Assembly (NCBI GenBank): GCA_947653315.1
Contig: CANTGP010000243.1
Location: 1 to 5,202 of the forward strand
Direction of reading: 5' to 3'
DNA from: an uncultured Lachnospiraceae bacterium
GTDB lineage: Bacteria; Bacillota; Clostridia; Lachnospirales; Lachnospiraceae
DNA: 5,202 bases
A model generated the notes under the pieces. The model searched no databases, was not told the DNA's origin, and saw only the letters and a list, made by a program, of their open reading frames with translations. The translations under genes and the position numbers were made by a program. Shown here in pieces: positions 1-5,202 of the stretch. Within the stretch, counting starts at the first letter, position 1, and each line of letters begins with the position of its first letter.

Positions 1-2
1 CA

Positions 3-887
3 TCTGGTTCCGACGATAATGCATATCTTTCTGTGGTAGGAAAGGAGAAAACGGGTTATCTTGCGGAAGCCTTTACGGAGGAGGAATTGGAAGAAATCGA
101 CGGCTTTTTTGAAGACCTTTTTTGGGATTCGGAGACGGGGAAGCGGCAGGAAATGGCGGCAGAGATTCTTATGAAATGGTACCAATCCATGGAATTCGAA
201 AAAGCGGGGACGCGGGAATATGAGGTAAACGGGCAGAAGAAGGAATGCGCCGGATACCGGATTACGCTGGTGTCCGAAGATATGACGGAGCTCCTGACGG
301 ATTTGGAGGATTTGATTTTTGCGGAGTATCCTGACAGCCTGTACAATCCTTACGGGGATTATTTTGATATGTTATGGTTTCTGTTTGGGGATATGCCGGA
401 TATGGACGTAACGTTTTATCTTTATAAAAACCGTGTGGAAGGCATTATATTGAAAAGCATGTACGGCGAGGAAGCGGAAATCATCTGTGAGAGCGATAAA
501 AAGGGAAATCTTGACATAGACATTGATTTTATGGGTGAAACCATGGTGGAAATGGAGCGCTGCATTACAGGTTCCGAGGAAAGTTACAGCTTCCGGGAAT
601 ACGATTCCGATTCGGAATTGGAGTTCACTTATGATTTCCAATCCGGCGATATGATGTTCGACCTGGAAGATTTTTATTCCGAATATTCGTTTCAGGGGAA
701 TTTACAGTCGGATGCCAAAAACGTGACTTTTACCATGGATTACGTGGATTATGACGGCGAGGAAATGGGTGTTAAGGTGTGGGTAGAAAAAGGAGCCGCC
801 ATGGAGGAAGTGGAAGGGGAAGAACTGGATGTCGGAGCCATGTCCGAGGAGGAATGGTACGAATTACTGGACGGTCTTTTGTGGTAA
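3..887 (+). CDS. Acidic protein of unknown function, 5'-truncated by the window edge
   Basis: The frame is open from the first complete codon at position 3 to TAA at 885-887 (294 residues), so the GTG at 33 is probably an internal valine and the true start lies upstream. I do not recognise the family. Composition is striking: from position 33 on, about 75 of 284 residues are Asp or Glu against about 20 Lys/Arg, giving a strongly negative protein. No membrane helix or catalytic motif is visible in this part. The middle and C-terminal sections alternate short charged and aromatic stretches (for example FTYDFQSGDMMFDLEDF) that read like beta strands, and a short piece, EYEVNGQKKECAGYRITL, resembles strand-rich extracytoplasmic proteins of Firmicutes. 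The C-terminus is a Glu-rich amphipathic tail ending LLDGLLW. It lies 23 nt before an ABC-2-type permease, so an extracytoplasmic accessory (perhaps a lipoprotein) of that exporter is a reasonable guess; a signal peptide would be outside the window. Confidence is high that it is a real gene and low for any role. Confidence 0.8.
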   Translation, partial: SGSDDNAYLSVVGKEKTGYLAEAFTEEELEEIDGFFEDLFWDSETGKRQEMAAEILMKWYQSMEFEKAGTREYEVNGQKKECAGYRITLVSEDMTELLTDLEDLIFAEYPDSLYNPYGDYFDMLWFLFGDMPDMDVTFYLYKNRVEGIILKSMYGEEAEIICESDKKGNLDIDIDFMGETMVEMERCITGSEESYSFREYDSDSELEFTYDFQSGDMMFDLEDFYSEYSFQGNLQSDAKNVTFTMDYVDYDGEEMGVKVWVEKGAAMEEVEGEELDVGAMSEEEWYELLDGLLW

Positions 888-902
888 GGTTTTGTGGTAA
901 GG
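877..902 (+). repeat. Perfect 13-bp tandem duplication across the gene 1 stop and gene 2 RBS
   Basis: The 13-mer TTTTGTGGTAAGG occurs at 877-889 and is repeated immediately at 890-902 with no mismatch. The first copy holds the stop codon of the acidic protein (885-887). The second copy supplies the AAGG that begins the ribosome binding site of the following permease gene. Because 13 is not a multiple of 3, the second TAA (898-900) is in another frame. Removing one copy would put the stop codon directly against the ribosome binding site, as is usual in compact operons. Confidence 0.9.
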
Positions 903-906
903 AAGG
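899..906 (+). promoter_or_regulatory. Shine-Dalgarno site for the first permease gene
   Basis: AAGGAAGG lies 4 nt before the ATG at 911, and its AAGGA core is 7 nt away. This is the main reason for choosing 911 over the in-frame GTG at 779, which would overlap the acidic protein gene by 109 nt and add a basic, Gly/Arg-rich N-terminus unlike a permease. Confidence 0.75.
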
Positions 907-910
907 TAGC

Positions 911-2152
911 ATGGGGATATTTTTCACCTATTTGGGTTTGGAGTTTAAGAAAAGCATAAAAGTATGGAAGAAAACCGTTTGCGGCATGTTCCTCATGCTG
1001 GCGGTGCTGGCGGCGGGCGTGGCTGCGGTAAGCATTGTCTTACTGCAGTCACAAGTGTTTCCGGTTGTGGATGTGGCGTTTACGGTTCCGCAGGGGGATA
1101 AGATGACCCGGATGGCAATGCGGGTGGTGGAAGGCATGGACAGCGTAAAAAGCGTCTGCCGGTTCCGGTACGCGGACCGGGAAACGGCGCTTTTGGAACT
1201 GCAGGAGGGGGAAGTGCAGGCAGTCATAGACTTGCCGGAGAATTTTTATGAAGACGTGGACAGCGGGGTCAATACGCCTGCCCGTATTTATTTTTCATCC
1301 GGCGGGGGAGATATGGCCCTTCCCGTGGAAGTGTTCCGGGAACTTTTGGCGGACGGTGTGTCCCTGCTCCAAACGGCGGAAGCGGGGGTATATGCTTCTT
1401 TAAGCATTGCGGACCAATATGCCGCGCCGGTGGGCAGGGAACAGATCGGAAACCAAATCGCGCTCCTTTACATGGGCGAGGTCATGAAGCGGGACGGAAT
1501 TTTTGTGAAAAATGTATGCTCCCCCTGGGGGACGGTGAATGCCGTACCGTATTATTTTTGCGCCATGATGCTTTTGGTGCTGCTGATGGGCGGGCTGAAT
1601 TACGGCTTCCTGTACCAAAGACAGGGCAGGGTGGTTGCGAAGAAACTGGCGCTTTACGGGATGGGAAGGTGGAAAATGTCCCTGGCAAAAGTGACGGTCA
1701 TGGCGGGTATGCTTTGGGCGGCGGGATTGCTGTTTTATGCCGCAGGCTGCGTGGTATCCGCGGTATCCGGGCTGGGGTTTATCCGGCCGCATGTGGGAAC
1801 CGCATGCGGGCTGCTGCTGCCCTGTGTTTCCATGGCTGCTTATTTCCACGCAGTATATGCGTGTGCGGGAAACCGTATGCAGGGGATGGCGGCGGTTTTG
1901 GCGCTTAACCTGATTATGGTAATCGGGTCAGGGCTTTTGCTTCCGGCGGCATATCTGCCGGAGGCGGTGGAAAGACTTGGGGAATGGATGCCGCTGCATG
2001 TATGGAGCGGATATTGCCTGGATTTGTTGTTCGGGACGGTTGCTTTTGGGAATCCGGGGAATCCGGGAAATCTTGGGGACATGCTGCGGATGGCGGGGAT
2101 TTGTGCGGCGGGAACGGGAATAGGAGCGTTGGCGTTATGGAAAAATACGTAA
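911..2152 (+). CDS. ABC-2-type transporter permease (first of a pair)
   Basis: This 413-residue integral membrane protein has the layout of ABC-2-type exporter permeases (ABC2_membrane_3-like). A short basic N-terminus (KKSIKVWKK) is followed by TM1 at about residues 24-45, then a large predicted extracytoplasmic domain at about 46-210, then TM2 about 213-233, TM3 about 261-285, TM4 about 296-318, TM5 about 326-347 and TM6 about 391-411. The outer domain carries the pattern common in this group, a strand opening (VVDVAFTVP) and a later LQEGEVQAVIDLPENF segment, which matches the 'L..G...a.I.iP..F' motif of the family. A positively charged loop after TM2 (QRQGRVVAKKLALYGMGRWK) fits the cytoplasmic coupling region that would contact an ATPase. 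No nucleotide-binding motifs are present, so an ATP-binding partner must be encoded elsewhere. The substrate cannot be told. The gene's last 16 nt overlap the next permease gene, so the two products are probably made together and pair in the membrane. Confidence 0.85.
   Translation: MGIFFTYLGLEFKKSIKVWKKTVCGMFLMLAVLAAGVAAVSIVLLQSQVFPVVDVAFTVPQGDKMTRMAMRVVEGMDSVKSVCRFRYADRETALLELQEGEVQAVIDLPENFYEDVDSGVNTPARIYFSSGGGDMALPVEVFRELLADGVSLLQTAEAGVYASLSIADQYAAPVGREQIGNQIALLYMGEVMKRDGIFVKNVCSPWGTVNAVPYYFCAMMLLVLLMGGLNYGFLYQRQGRVVAKKLALYGMGRWKMSLAKVTVMAGMLWAAGLLFYAAGCVVSAVSGLGFIRPHVGTACGLLLPCVSMAAYFHAVYACAGNRMQGMAAVLALNLIMVIGSGLLLPAAYLPEAVERLGEWMPLHVWSGYCLDLLFGTVAFGNPGNPGNLGDMLRMAGICAAGTGIGALALWKNT
2048..2065 (+). 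repeat. In-frame 9-bp tandem repeat (NPG units)
   Basis: GGGAATCCG is present twice back to back (2048-2056 and 2057-2065), followed by a degraded third copy (GGAAATC from 2066). It encodes GNPGNPGN in the loop between TM5 and TM6 of the first permease. A unit length of 9 means copy-number change would lengthen the loop by three residues without breaking the frame. Confidence 0.8.
2122..2126 (+). promoter_or_regulatory. Ribosome binding site for the second permease, inside the first permease gene
   Basis: AGGAG sits 10 nt before the ATG at 2137, within the coding sequence of the upstream permease. The ATG is the first one in its frame that gives a proper permease N-terminus. An in-frame ATG at 1984 would add about 50 Gly-rich residues read out of frame from the upstream gene and is not credible. 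Start and overlap together suggest translational coupling. Confidence 0.6.
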
Positions 2153-3267
2153 TTTGGTACAGGCTTTGGCTGAAGGCATATTGGAAGAAACCGTCCCATT
2201 GGCTTCAGGTATTGGGAATGGCGGCGCTGCTTTTTGTGGTTTTTGGTATTTCCCTGCCGGACGGCAGGAACGTAACGGTGGGGATTTGTTACGGAGCGGA
2301 CGTTTACGCGGAACGGATTGCACGGGAACTGGAAGAAGGGGACGGCGTATTTTCCTTTCGCATTTATGACAAGGAAGAAGAACTGTACCGGGACGTGACT
2401 GCGGGCAAAGCGGAATGCGGTTTTCTGTTTTTGGAAGGTTTTGACGGGAAAATGGAAAGCGGGGATTTGGAGGAATCCATTACCTATATCTGTACTCCCA
2501 TGACGGTAAAAGGGGAAGTGGCACGGGAAACCCTGTATGCCGCATTGCTGGGAATCCGCAGTGAAGGAATCTTAAAACGCGGGGAAGCGGAAATTTACGG
2601 GGATGTCATGCCGGAACGGACGAAACGGCTTTTGGAGCAAAACCGTTTCTTCCTGGAAGGAAACCGGATATTCCGTGTGGAAACGGAAGAATTGGAAGAA
2701 TTGGAAGAACTGGAACCGGCGCAGGCCGGGGAAACCACGGAGCCGTCCGGAACCGGTGAAGCAGCGGGGGCAGCGGAACGCGGAGTGTGGGAATCCGGGG
2801 GGCAGGTTTATCCTATGCAGGGGGTGTTTGGCATCTTCCTGTTCCTGATTATGTTTCTGGCTTACGGGAGGAAATTTGAGGCGGGAGGGTATGCCGTGGA
2901 AAAAGCGCTTGCCGGGATGCAGCGCCATATTTACGGATATACCGGCTGTTTGGCGGCGGGAACCCTTCCGGCCGCAGTGGGCATCCTGATGCTGTTTGTT
3001 TTGGACGGGGGAAAAGGCATGGGTTTGGTATGGGAGACGGTGTTCCTGTTTCCGTTTTTGGCGGTAAGCGCTGCGTGGATTACCGTAGTCTGCGGATTCC
3101 TGCGGGACGGCAGCGCTTTCCTGTCGGGCGCGGTGGTGGTTACGGTGGCGCAGCTTTTGGTCTGCCCGGTATTTGTGGATGCCGGCACATACCTTCCGGC
3201 ATTGAAATATGTGGGCTGTCTGTTCCCCGTGGGGATTTACCTGCGTTTGCACGGACTTCTTCCGTAG
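2137..3267 (+). CDS. ABC-2-type transporter permease (second of a pair), apparently short at the C-terminus
   Basis: This 376-residue protein shares the architecture of the preceding one. It has a Trp/Lys-rich N-terminal segment (residues 4-22), TM1 about 23-40, and a large predicted outer domain about 41-225. TM2 about 229-245, TM3 about 268-289, TM4 about 300-322 and TM5 about 328-347 follow. The outer domain again begins with a strand (NVTVGICYGADVY) and holds a motif like that in the partner (VTAGKAECGFLFLEGF, where its partner has LQEGEVQAVIDLPENF). Before TM2 there is a low-complexity acidic stretch with three EEL units and a Gly/Ala/Glu/Thr/Pro-rich linker (about residues 180-220). The segment YLPALKYVGCLFPVGIYLRL lines up by eye with YLPEAVERLGEWMPLHVWSG of the first permease, but the protein then stops at GLLP, about 45 residues before the partner's end, so no TM6 is seen. 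It most likely forms a heterodimer with the first permease and uses a separately encoded ATPase. The substrate is unknown. Confidence 0.82.
   Translation: MEKYVIWYRLWLKAYWKKPSHWLQVLGMAALLFVVFGISLPDGRNVTVGICYGADVYAERIARELEEGDGVFSFRIYDKEEELYRDVTAGKAECGFLFLEGFDGKMESGDLEESITYICTPMTVKGEVARETLYAALLGIRSEGILKRGEAEIYGDVMPERTKRLLEQNRFFLEGNRIFRVETEELEELEELEPAQAGETTEPSGTGEAAGAAERGVWESGGQVYPMQGVFGIFLFLIMFLAYGRKFEAGGYAVEKALAGMQRHIYGYTGCLAAGTLPAAVGILMLFVLDGGKGMGLVWETVFLFPFLAVSAAWITVVCGFLRDGSAFLSGAVVVTVAQLLVCPVFVDAGTYLPALKYVGCLFPVGIYLRLHGLLP
2686..2712 (+). repeat. In-frame 9-bp tandem repeat, three EEL units
   Basis: Two perfect copies of GAAGAATTG (2686-2694 and 2695-2703) are followed by a third with one T-to-C change (2704-2712). 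Translation gives EELEELEEL at residues 184-192 of the second permease, in the acidic linker before TM2. It is a short, slippage-prone tract whose unit keeps the frame. Confidence 0.85.
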
Positions 3268-3306
3268 GAATCCCCCATTGTCTGCAGAGGGTGTGCTTGC
3301 GGATGG

Positions 3307-3322
3307 TGGGAAATTTTTCCCA
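3307..3322. promoter_or_regulatory. Perfect inverted repeat in the gap before the MATE gene
   Basis: TGGGAAATTTTTCCCA is a dyad with two 7-nt arms around a central TT. It lies about 60 nt before the MATE start, in the only non-coding stretch (3268-3369) of this part of the window. The tight centre makes it a poor RNA hairpin, and no T-run follows it, so a factor-independent terminator is unlikely. It has the form of a small operator for a dimeric regulator, but I cannot identify one. The remainder of the gap shows no clear -35/-10 pair, start codon with ribosome binding site, or hydrophobic coding sequence in any + frame. Confidence 0.4.
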
Positions 3323-3365
3323 AAACCGGCGGAAGGGCATGCAACGGAAACGGATTATCATGGCG

Positions 3366-3370
3366 AGGAG
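3366..3370 (+). promoter_or_regulatory. Likely Shine-Dalgarno site that bears on the MATE start choice
   Basis: AGGAG at 3366-3370 overlaps the GTG at 3370 and so cannot serve it, but it is 11 nt before the in-frame TTG at 3382. Starting at TTG would give an N-terminus MEDKKKLYLFEEA, the length and style usual for MepA-like MATE proteins. No equally good site is seen for the GTG. The TTG is therefore a serious alternative, removing four residues. Confidence 0.45.
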
Positions 3371-4749
3371 TGTGGAAGGAATTGGAAGATAAGAAGAAGC
3401 TGTATTTGTTTGAGGAGGCATCCATACCGAAAGCGGTCATGTCCATGGCGGTGCCTACGGTAATCAGTTCGCTGGTCATGGTGATATATAACCTGGCGGA
3501 TACTTATTTTGTGGGCATGTTAAACAATCCGGTGCAGAATGCGGCGGTGACGCTGGCGGCGCCGGTTTTATTGGCATTTAATGCCATCAACAACCTGTTC
3601 GGGGTGGGAAGCTCCAGTATGATGAGCCGTGCGCTTGGGGCGAAGGATTATGATACGGTGCGCAGGGTTTCGGTCTTCGGTTTTTACTGTACGGTCTTTG
3701 GCAGTTTCCTGTTTTCCCTGCTCTGCACGGTTTTTAAGAATCCGCTGCTGGTGCTTTTGGGAACGGATGCGCAGACGTATGCGGCGACGGGGGAATACTT
3801 AAAGTGGACGGTTTTATTCGGCGCCATGCCGGCAATCCTTAATGTGGTAATGGCGTACATGGTGCGCTCCGAGGGGAGCACGCTCCATGCCAGCATCGGA
3901 ACGATGAGCGGCTGTGTGCTGAATATCCTGTTGGACCCGCTTTTTATTTTACCGCAGGGATTGGATATGGGGGCCGCAGGGGCAGGGCTTGCCACGTTTT
4001 TGTCAAACTGTGCGGCATGCGTGTATTTCTTTGTCCTGTTGTTTGTGAAAAGGAAGAATACGTATGTATGCATCCATCCGAAACTGTTCCGGTTCCGCAA
4101 AGAGGTGGTTATGGGAATCTGCGGCGTGGGGATTCCCGCAGCGATTCAAAACCTGTTAAACGTGACGGGGATGACGGTACTGAACAATTTCACGTCCGCA
4201 TTCGGTGCGGATGCGGTGGCGGCGATGGGAATTGCGCAGAAGCTAAACATGGTGCCGATGAATGTGGCTTTCGGTTTTACCCAGGGGGTGATGCCGTTAA
4301 TCAGTTATAATTATGCGTCGGGAAACGGGAAACGGATGAAACAGACCATTGTGTTTTCCGGAAAGAGCACTATTTCGTTTTTGGTGTTAATTTCCGCCTG
4401 TTTTTATACGGGGGCGGGATTTTGGATGCGTCTGTTTATCCAAAACGAAAGCATTGTCGGGTACGGAACCGCTTTCCTGCGCGGGATGTGTCTGGGGCTG
4501 CCGTTTTTGTGTATGGACTTTCTGGCGGTAGGGGTGTTCCAGGCAGTGGGAATGGGAAAGAAGGCATTCTTTTTCGCCATCCTGCGTAAAATTATCATGG
4601 AAATACCGGCCCTGGTTATCTTAAACATGCTGTTTCCGCTTTACGGGCTTGCCTATGCGCAGGCGGTTACGGAAGTGATTTTGGCGGCGGCAGCGGTATT
4701 GGTGTTACGCAGTATGTTCCGTAAAATGGCACAGGGGGGAAAAGCATGA
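3370..4749 (+). CDS. MATE family efflux transporter (MepA-like)
   Basis: This is a polytopic inner-membrane antiporter expected to expel cationic drugs or metabolites in exchange for Na+ or H+. It has 459 residues from GTG 3370, or 455 from TTG 3382, the normal length for the family, and about twelve hydrophobic segments in two six-helix lobes. Family features include the N-terminal YLFEEASIPKAV (residues 12-23), TM1 with a helix-breaking Pro29 and IYNLADTYFVG containing Asp44 (39-49), and the conserved NNLFGVGSSSMMSRALGAKD (74-93). LDPLFI (188-193) lies in the first lobe. The second lobe begins near GIPAAIQNLL (254-263) and contains QGVMPLISYNYASGNGKRMK. From memory this closely parallels S. 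aureus MepA (NLFGVG...SRLLGAKDY, EGVVPLIAYNF). No frameshift is seen. It follows a 102-nt gap after the permease and ends in a 4-nt overlap (ATGA) with the next gene, so those two are probably co-translated. No regulator gene is in the window. The substrate cannot be told from sequence. Confidence 0.95.
   Translation: MWKELEDKKKLYLFEEASIPKAVMSMAVPTVISSLVMVIYNLADTYFVGMLNNPVQNAAVTLAAPVLLAFNAINNLFGVGSSSMMSRALGAKDYDTVRRVSVFGFYCTVFGSFLFSLLCTVFKNPLLVLLGTDAQTYAATGEYLKWTVLFGAMPAILNVVMAYMVRSEGSTLHASIGTMSGCVLNILLDPLFILPQGLDMGAAGAGLATFLSNCAACVYFFVLLFVKRKNTYVCIHPKLFRFRKEVVMGICGVGIPAAIQNLLNVTGMTVLNNFTSAFGADAVAAMGIAQKLNMVPMNVAFGFTQGVMPLISYNYASGNGKRMKQTIVFSGKSTISFLVLISACFYTGAGFWMRLFIQNESIVGYGTAFLRGMCLGLPFLCMDFLAVGVFQAVGMGKKAFFFAILRKIIMEIPALVILNMLFPLYGLAYAQAVTEVILAAAAVLVLRSMFRKMAQGGKA
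4734..4740 (+). promoter_or_regulatory. Weak ribosome binding site for the AAA/PD-(D/E)XK gene
   Basis: GGGGGGA lies 5 nt before the ATG at 4746, within the last codons of the MATE gene. It is a poor match to AGGAGG, so with the ATGA stop/start overlap, initiation probably depends partly on ribosomes finishing the MATE gene. Confidence 0.4.
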
Positions 4750-5202
4750 ATTACCTGAATACAAACGGACCGTATTTCCTTTTCCGGGATGCGGTAAACA
4801 GTGAAATTTTTGTGGATAAAAGCCTGCTGATTGATAAGGTGTCCGGTAAGATACGGACAGGGAATAAATATCTTTGCATTACCCGTCCGAGAAGGTTTGG
4901 CAAATCCATGAACGCGTATATGCTGGGCGCCTATTATACGAAGGGGACGGACAGCGCCGGTCTGTTTGACGGACTGGAAATTGCGCGGACCGTGGATTAT
5001 GGGAAACACAGGAACCGTTATAACGTGGTTTTTGCGGATATGAGCAGGATGCCTGATGTCTGCAACGGGTACCGCGATTACATGAATGCCGTGGTGGAGG
5101 GACTTAAGGCAGATTTGCCGGAAGCCACGCTGGCATTGGATTCCGGGAAACCGGCGATCATTTTGGAACTGAAAGTGGATGAGGATTGTATGGCGGCATT
5201 GG
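4746..5202 (+). CDS. AAA-ATPase-like / PD-(D/E)XK protein, 3'-truncated by the window edge and apparently internally deleted
   Basis: The 152 visible residues open with the family's typical start MNYLNTNGPYFLF, then EIFVDKSLLIDKVS (20-33) and the Walker A-type segment CITRPRRFGKS (44-54), followed by MLGAYYTKGTDSAGLFDGL (59-77) and YNVVFADMSRMPD (92-104). This matches the N-terminal AAA-ATPase-like domain (PF09820 type) of a family abundant in Clostridia and Bacteroidetes, whose cellular role is not established. Members are normally about 500-600 residues, with a Walker B (ILDEWD-like) segment and a C-terminal PD-(D/E)XK nuclease-like domain far downstream. Here, after DYMNAVVEGLKADLPEA (111-127), the sequence passes directly into GKPAIILELKVDEDCMAAL (134-152), which reads as that nuclease core with Glu141 and Lys143 of the E-x-K motif. 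Walker B and roughly 300 residues appear to be missing while the frame stays open. The gene overlaps the MATE stop by 4 nt. I am confident of the family; the deletion is inferred from memory of full-length relatives. Confidence 0.85.
   Translation, partial: MNYLNTNGPYFLFRDAVNSEIFVDKSLLIDKVSGKIRTGNKYLCITRPRRFGKSMNAYMLGAYYTKGTDSAGLFDGLEIARTVDYGKHRNRYNVVFADMSRMPDVCNGYRDYMNAVVEGLKADLPEATLALDSGKPAIILELKVDEDCMAAL

Noticed and set aside
779..910. Upstream GTG start extending the first permease by 44 residues.
   Set aside because: It would overlap the acidic protein gene by 109 nt, lacks a good ribosome binding site, and gives an Arg/Gly-rich extension. The ATG at 911 has AAGGAAGG before it.
1400..1849. 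Minus-strand open frame of 149 codons opposite the first permease.
   Set aside because: Low-complexity His/Gln/Pro-rich translation without a family match, lying fully within a well-supported + strand gene.
1516..1908. Alternative + strand frame of 130 codons inside the first permease gene.
   Set aside because: Gly/Arg/Cys-rich shadow frame; the overlapping frame shows clear membrane helices and is the real gene.
2572..3252. Long minus-strand open frame opposite the second permease, encoding FFQFFQFF-like repeats.
   Set aside because: It is the antisense of the EEL repeat and the permease coding sequence, has no recognisable domain, and carries the His/Pro/Arg-rich composition typical of antisense frames.
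3307..3327. Dyad in the gap read as an intrinsic terminator for the permease operon.
   Set aside because: The stem would be mostly A-U at the loop end, the loop is too small, and the following bases are AAAACC, not a T-run.
3268..3369. After the TAG of the second permease, the same frame stays open for 34 codons into the MATE gene, which could suggest stop-codon readthrough giving a permease-MATE fusion.
   Set aside because: An open stretch of 34 codons is expected fairly often by chance, the encoded residues look non-coding, and the MATE protein begins at its normal family start.
3030..3392. Frame through the gap ending RKGMQRKRIIMARSVEGIGR, considered as a remnant of a lost regulator gene before the MATE gene.
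   Set aside because: Only about 40 residues of Arg-rich sequence without a recognisable helix-turn-helix; it is indistinguishable from chance.

Overview
The window looks like chromosomal DNA from a Gram-positive anaerobe of the Clostridia, most likely Lachnospiraceae. This rests on the style of the proteins: a MepA-like MATE exporter with a 'YLFE...PKAV' N-terminus and an AAA-ATPase-like/PD-(D/E)XK protein of the 'MxYLN...CITRPRRFGKS' type. It also fits the purine-rich Shine-Dalgarno sites and tightly packed co-directional genes. It is an inference from remembered families, not a database result. All supportable genes are on the + strand.

Layout: (1) Positions 3-887 hold the 3' part of a very acidic protein of unknown function, whose start lies outside the window. 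(2) Positions 911-2152 and 2137-3267 encode two membrane proteins with the architecture of ABC-2-type exporter permeases: an N-terminal membrane helix, a large outer domain, then a C-terminal helix bundle. They overlap by 16 nt and are probably a heterodimeric pair. No ATP-binding subunit is visible; if there is one it should lie upstream. (3) Positions 3268-3369 are a 102-nt gap containing a perfect 7-bp-arm dyad. (4) Positions 3370-4749 encode a full-length MATE multidrug/cation antiporter. (5) From 4746 to the window end, overlapping the MATE stop codon as ATGA, an AAA-ATPase-like protein begins. Its sequence appears to jump in frame from the early ATPase domain straight into the C-terminal PD-(D/E)XK nuclease-like core.

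Genes 1-3 are close enough to be one operon (23-nt gap, then overlap). The MATE gene and the AAA gene form a second translationally coupled pair, either read through from upstream or started in the 102-nt gap, where I see no convincing promoter or terminator.

The most notable points are the apparent internal deletion in the AAA/PD-(D/E)XK gene, the lack of an expected last membrane helix in the second permease, a 13-bp tandem duplication across the gene 1 stop and the gene 2 ribosome binding site, and short in-frame 9-bp repeats in both permease genes. I do not see a CRISPR array, insertion sequence, tRNA/rRNA or clear riboswitch, and I cannot support a new multi-gene system here.
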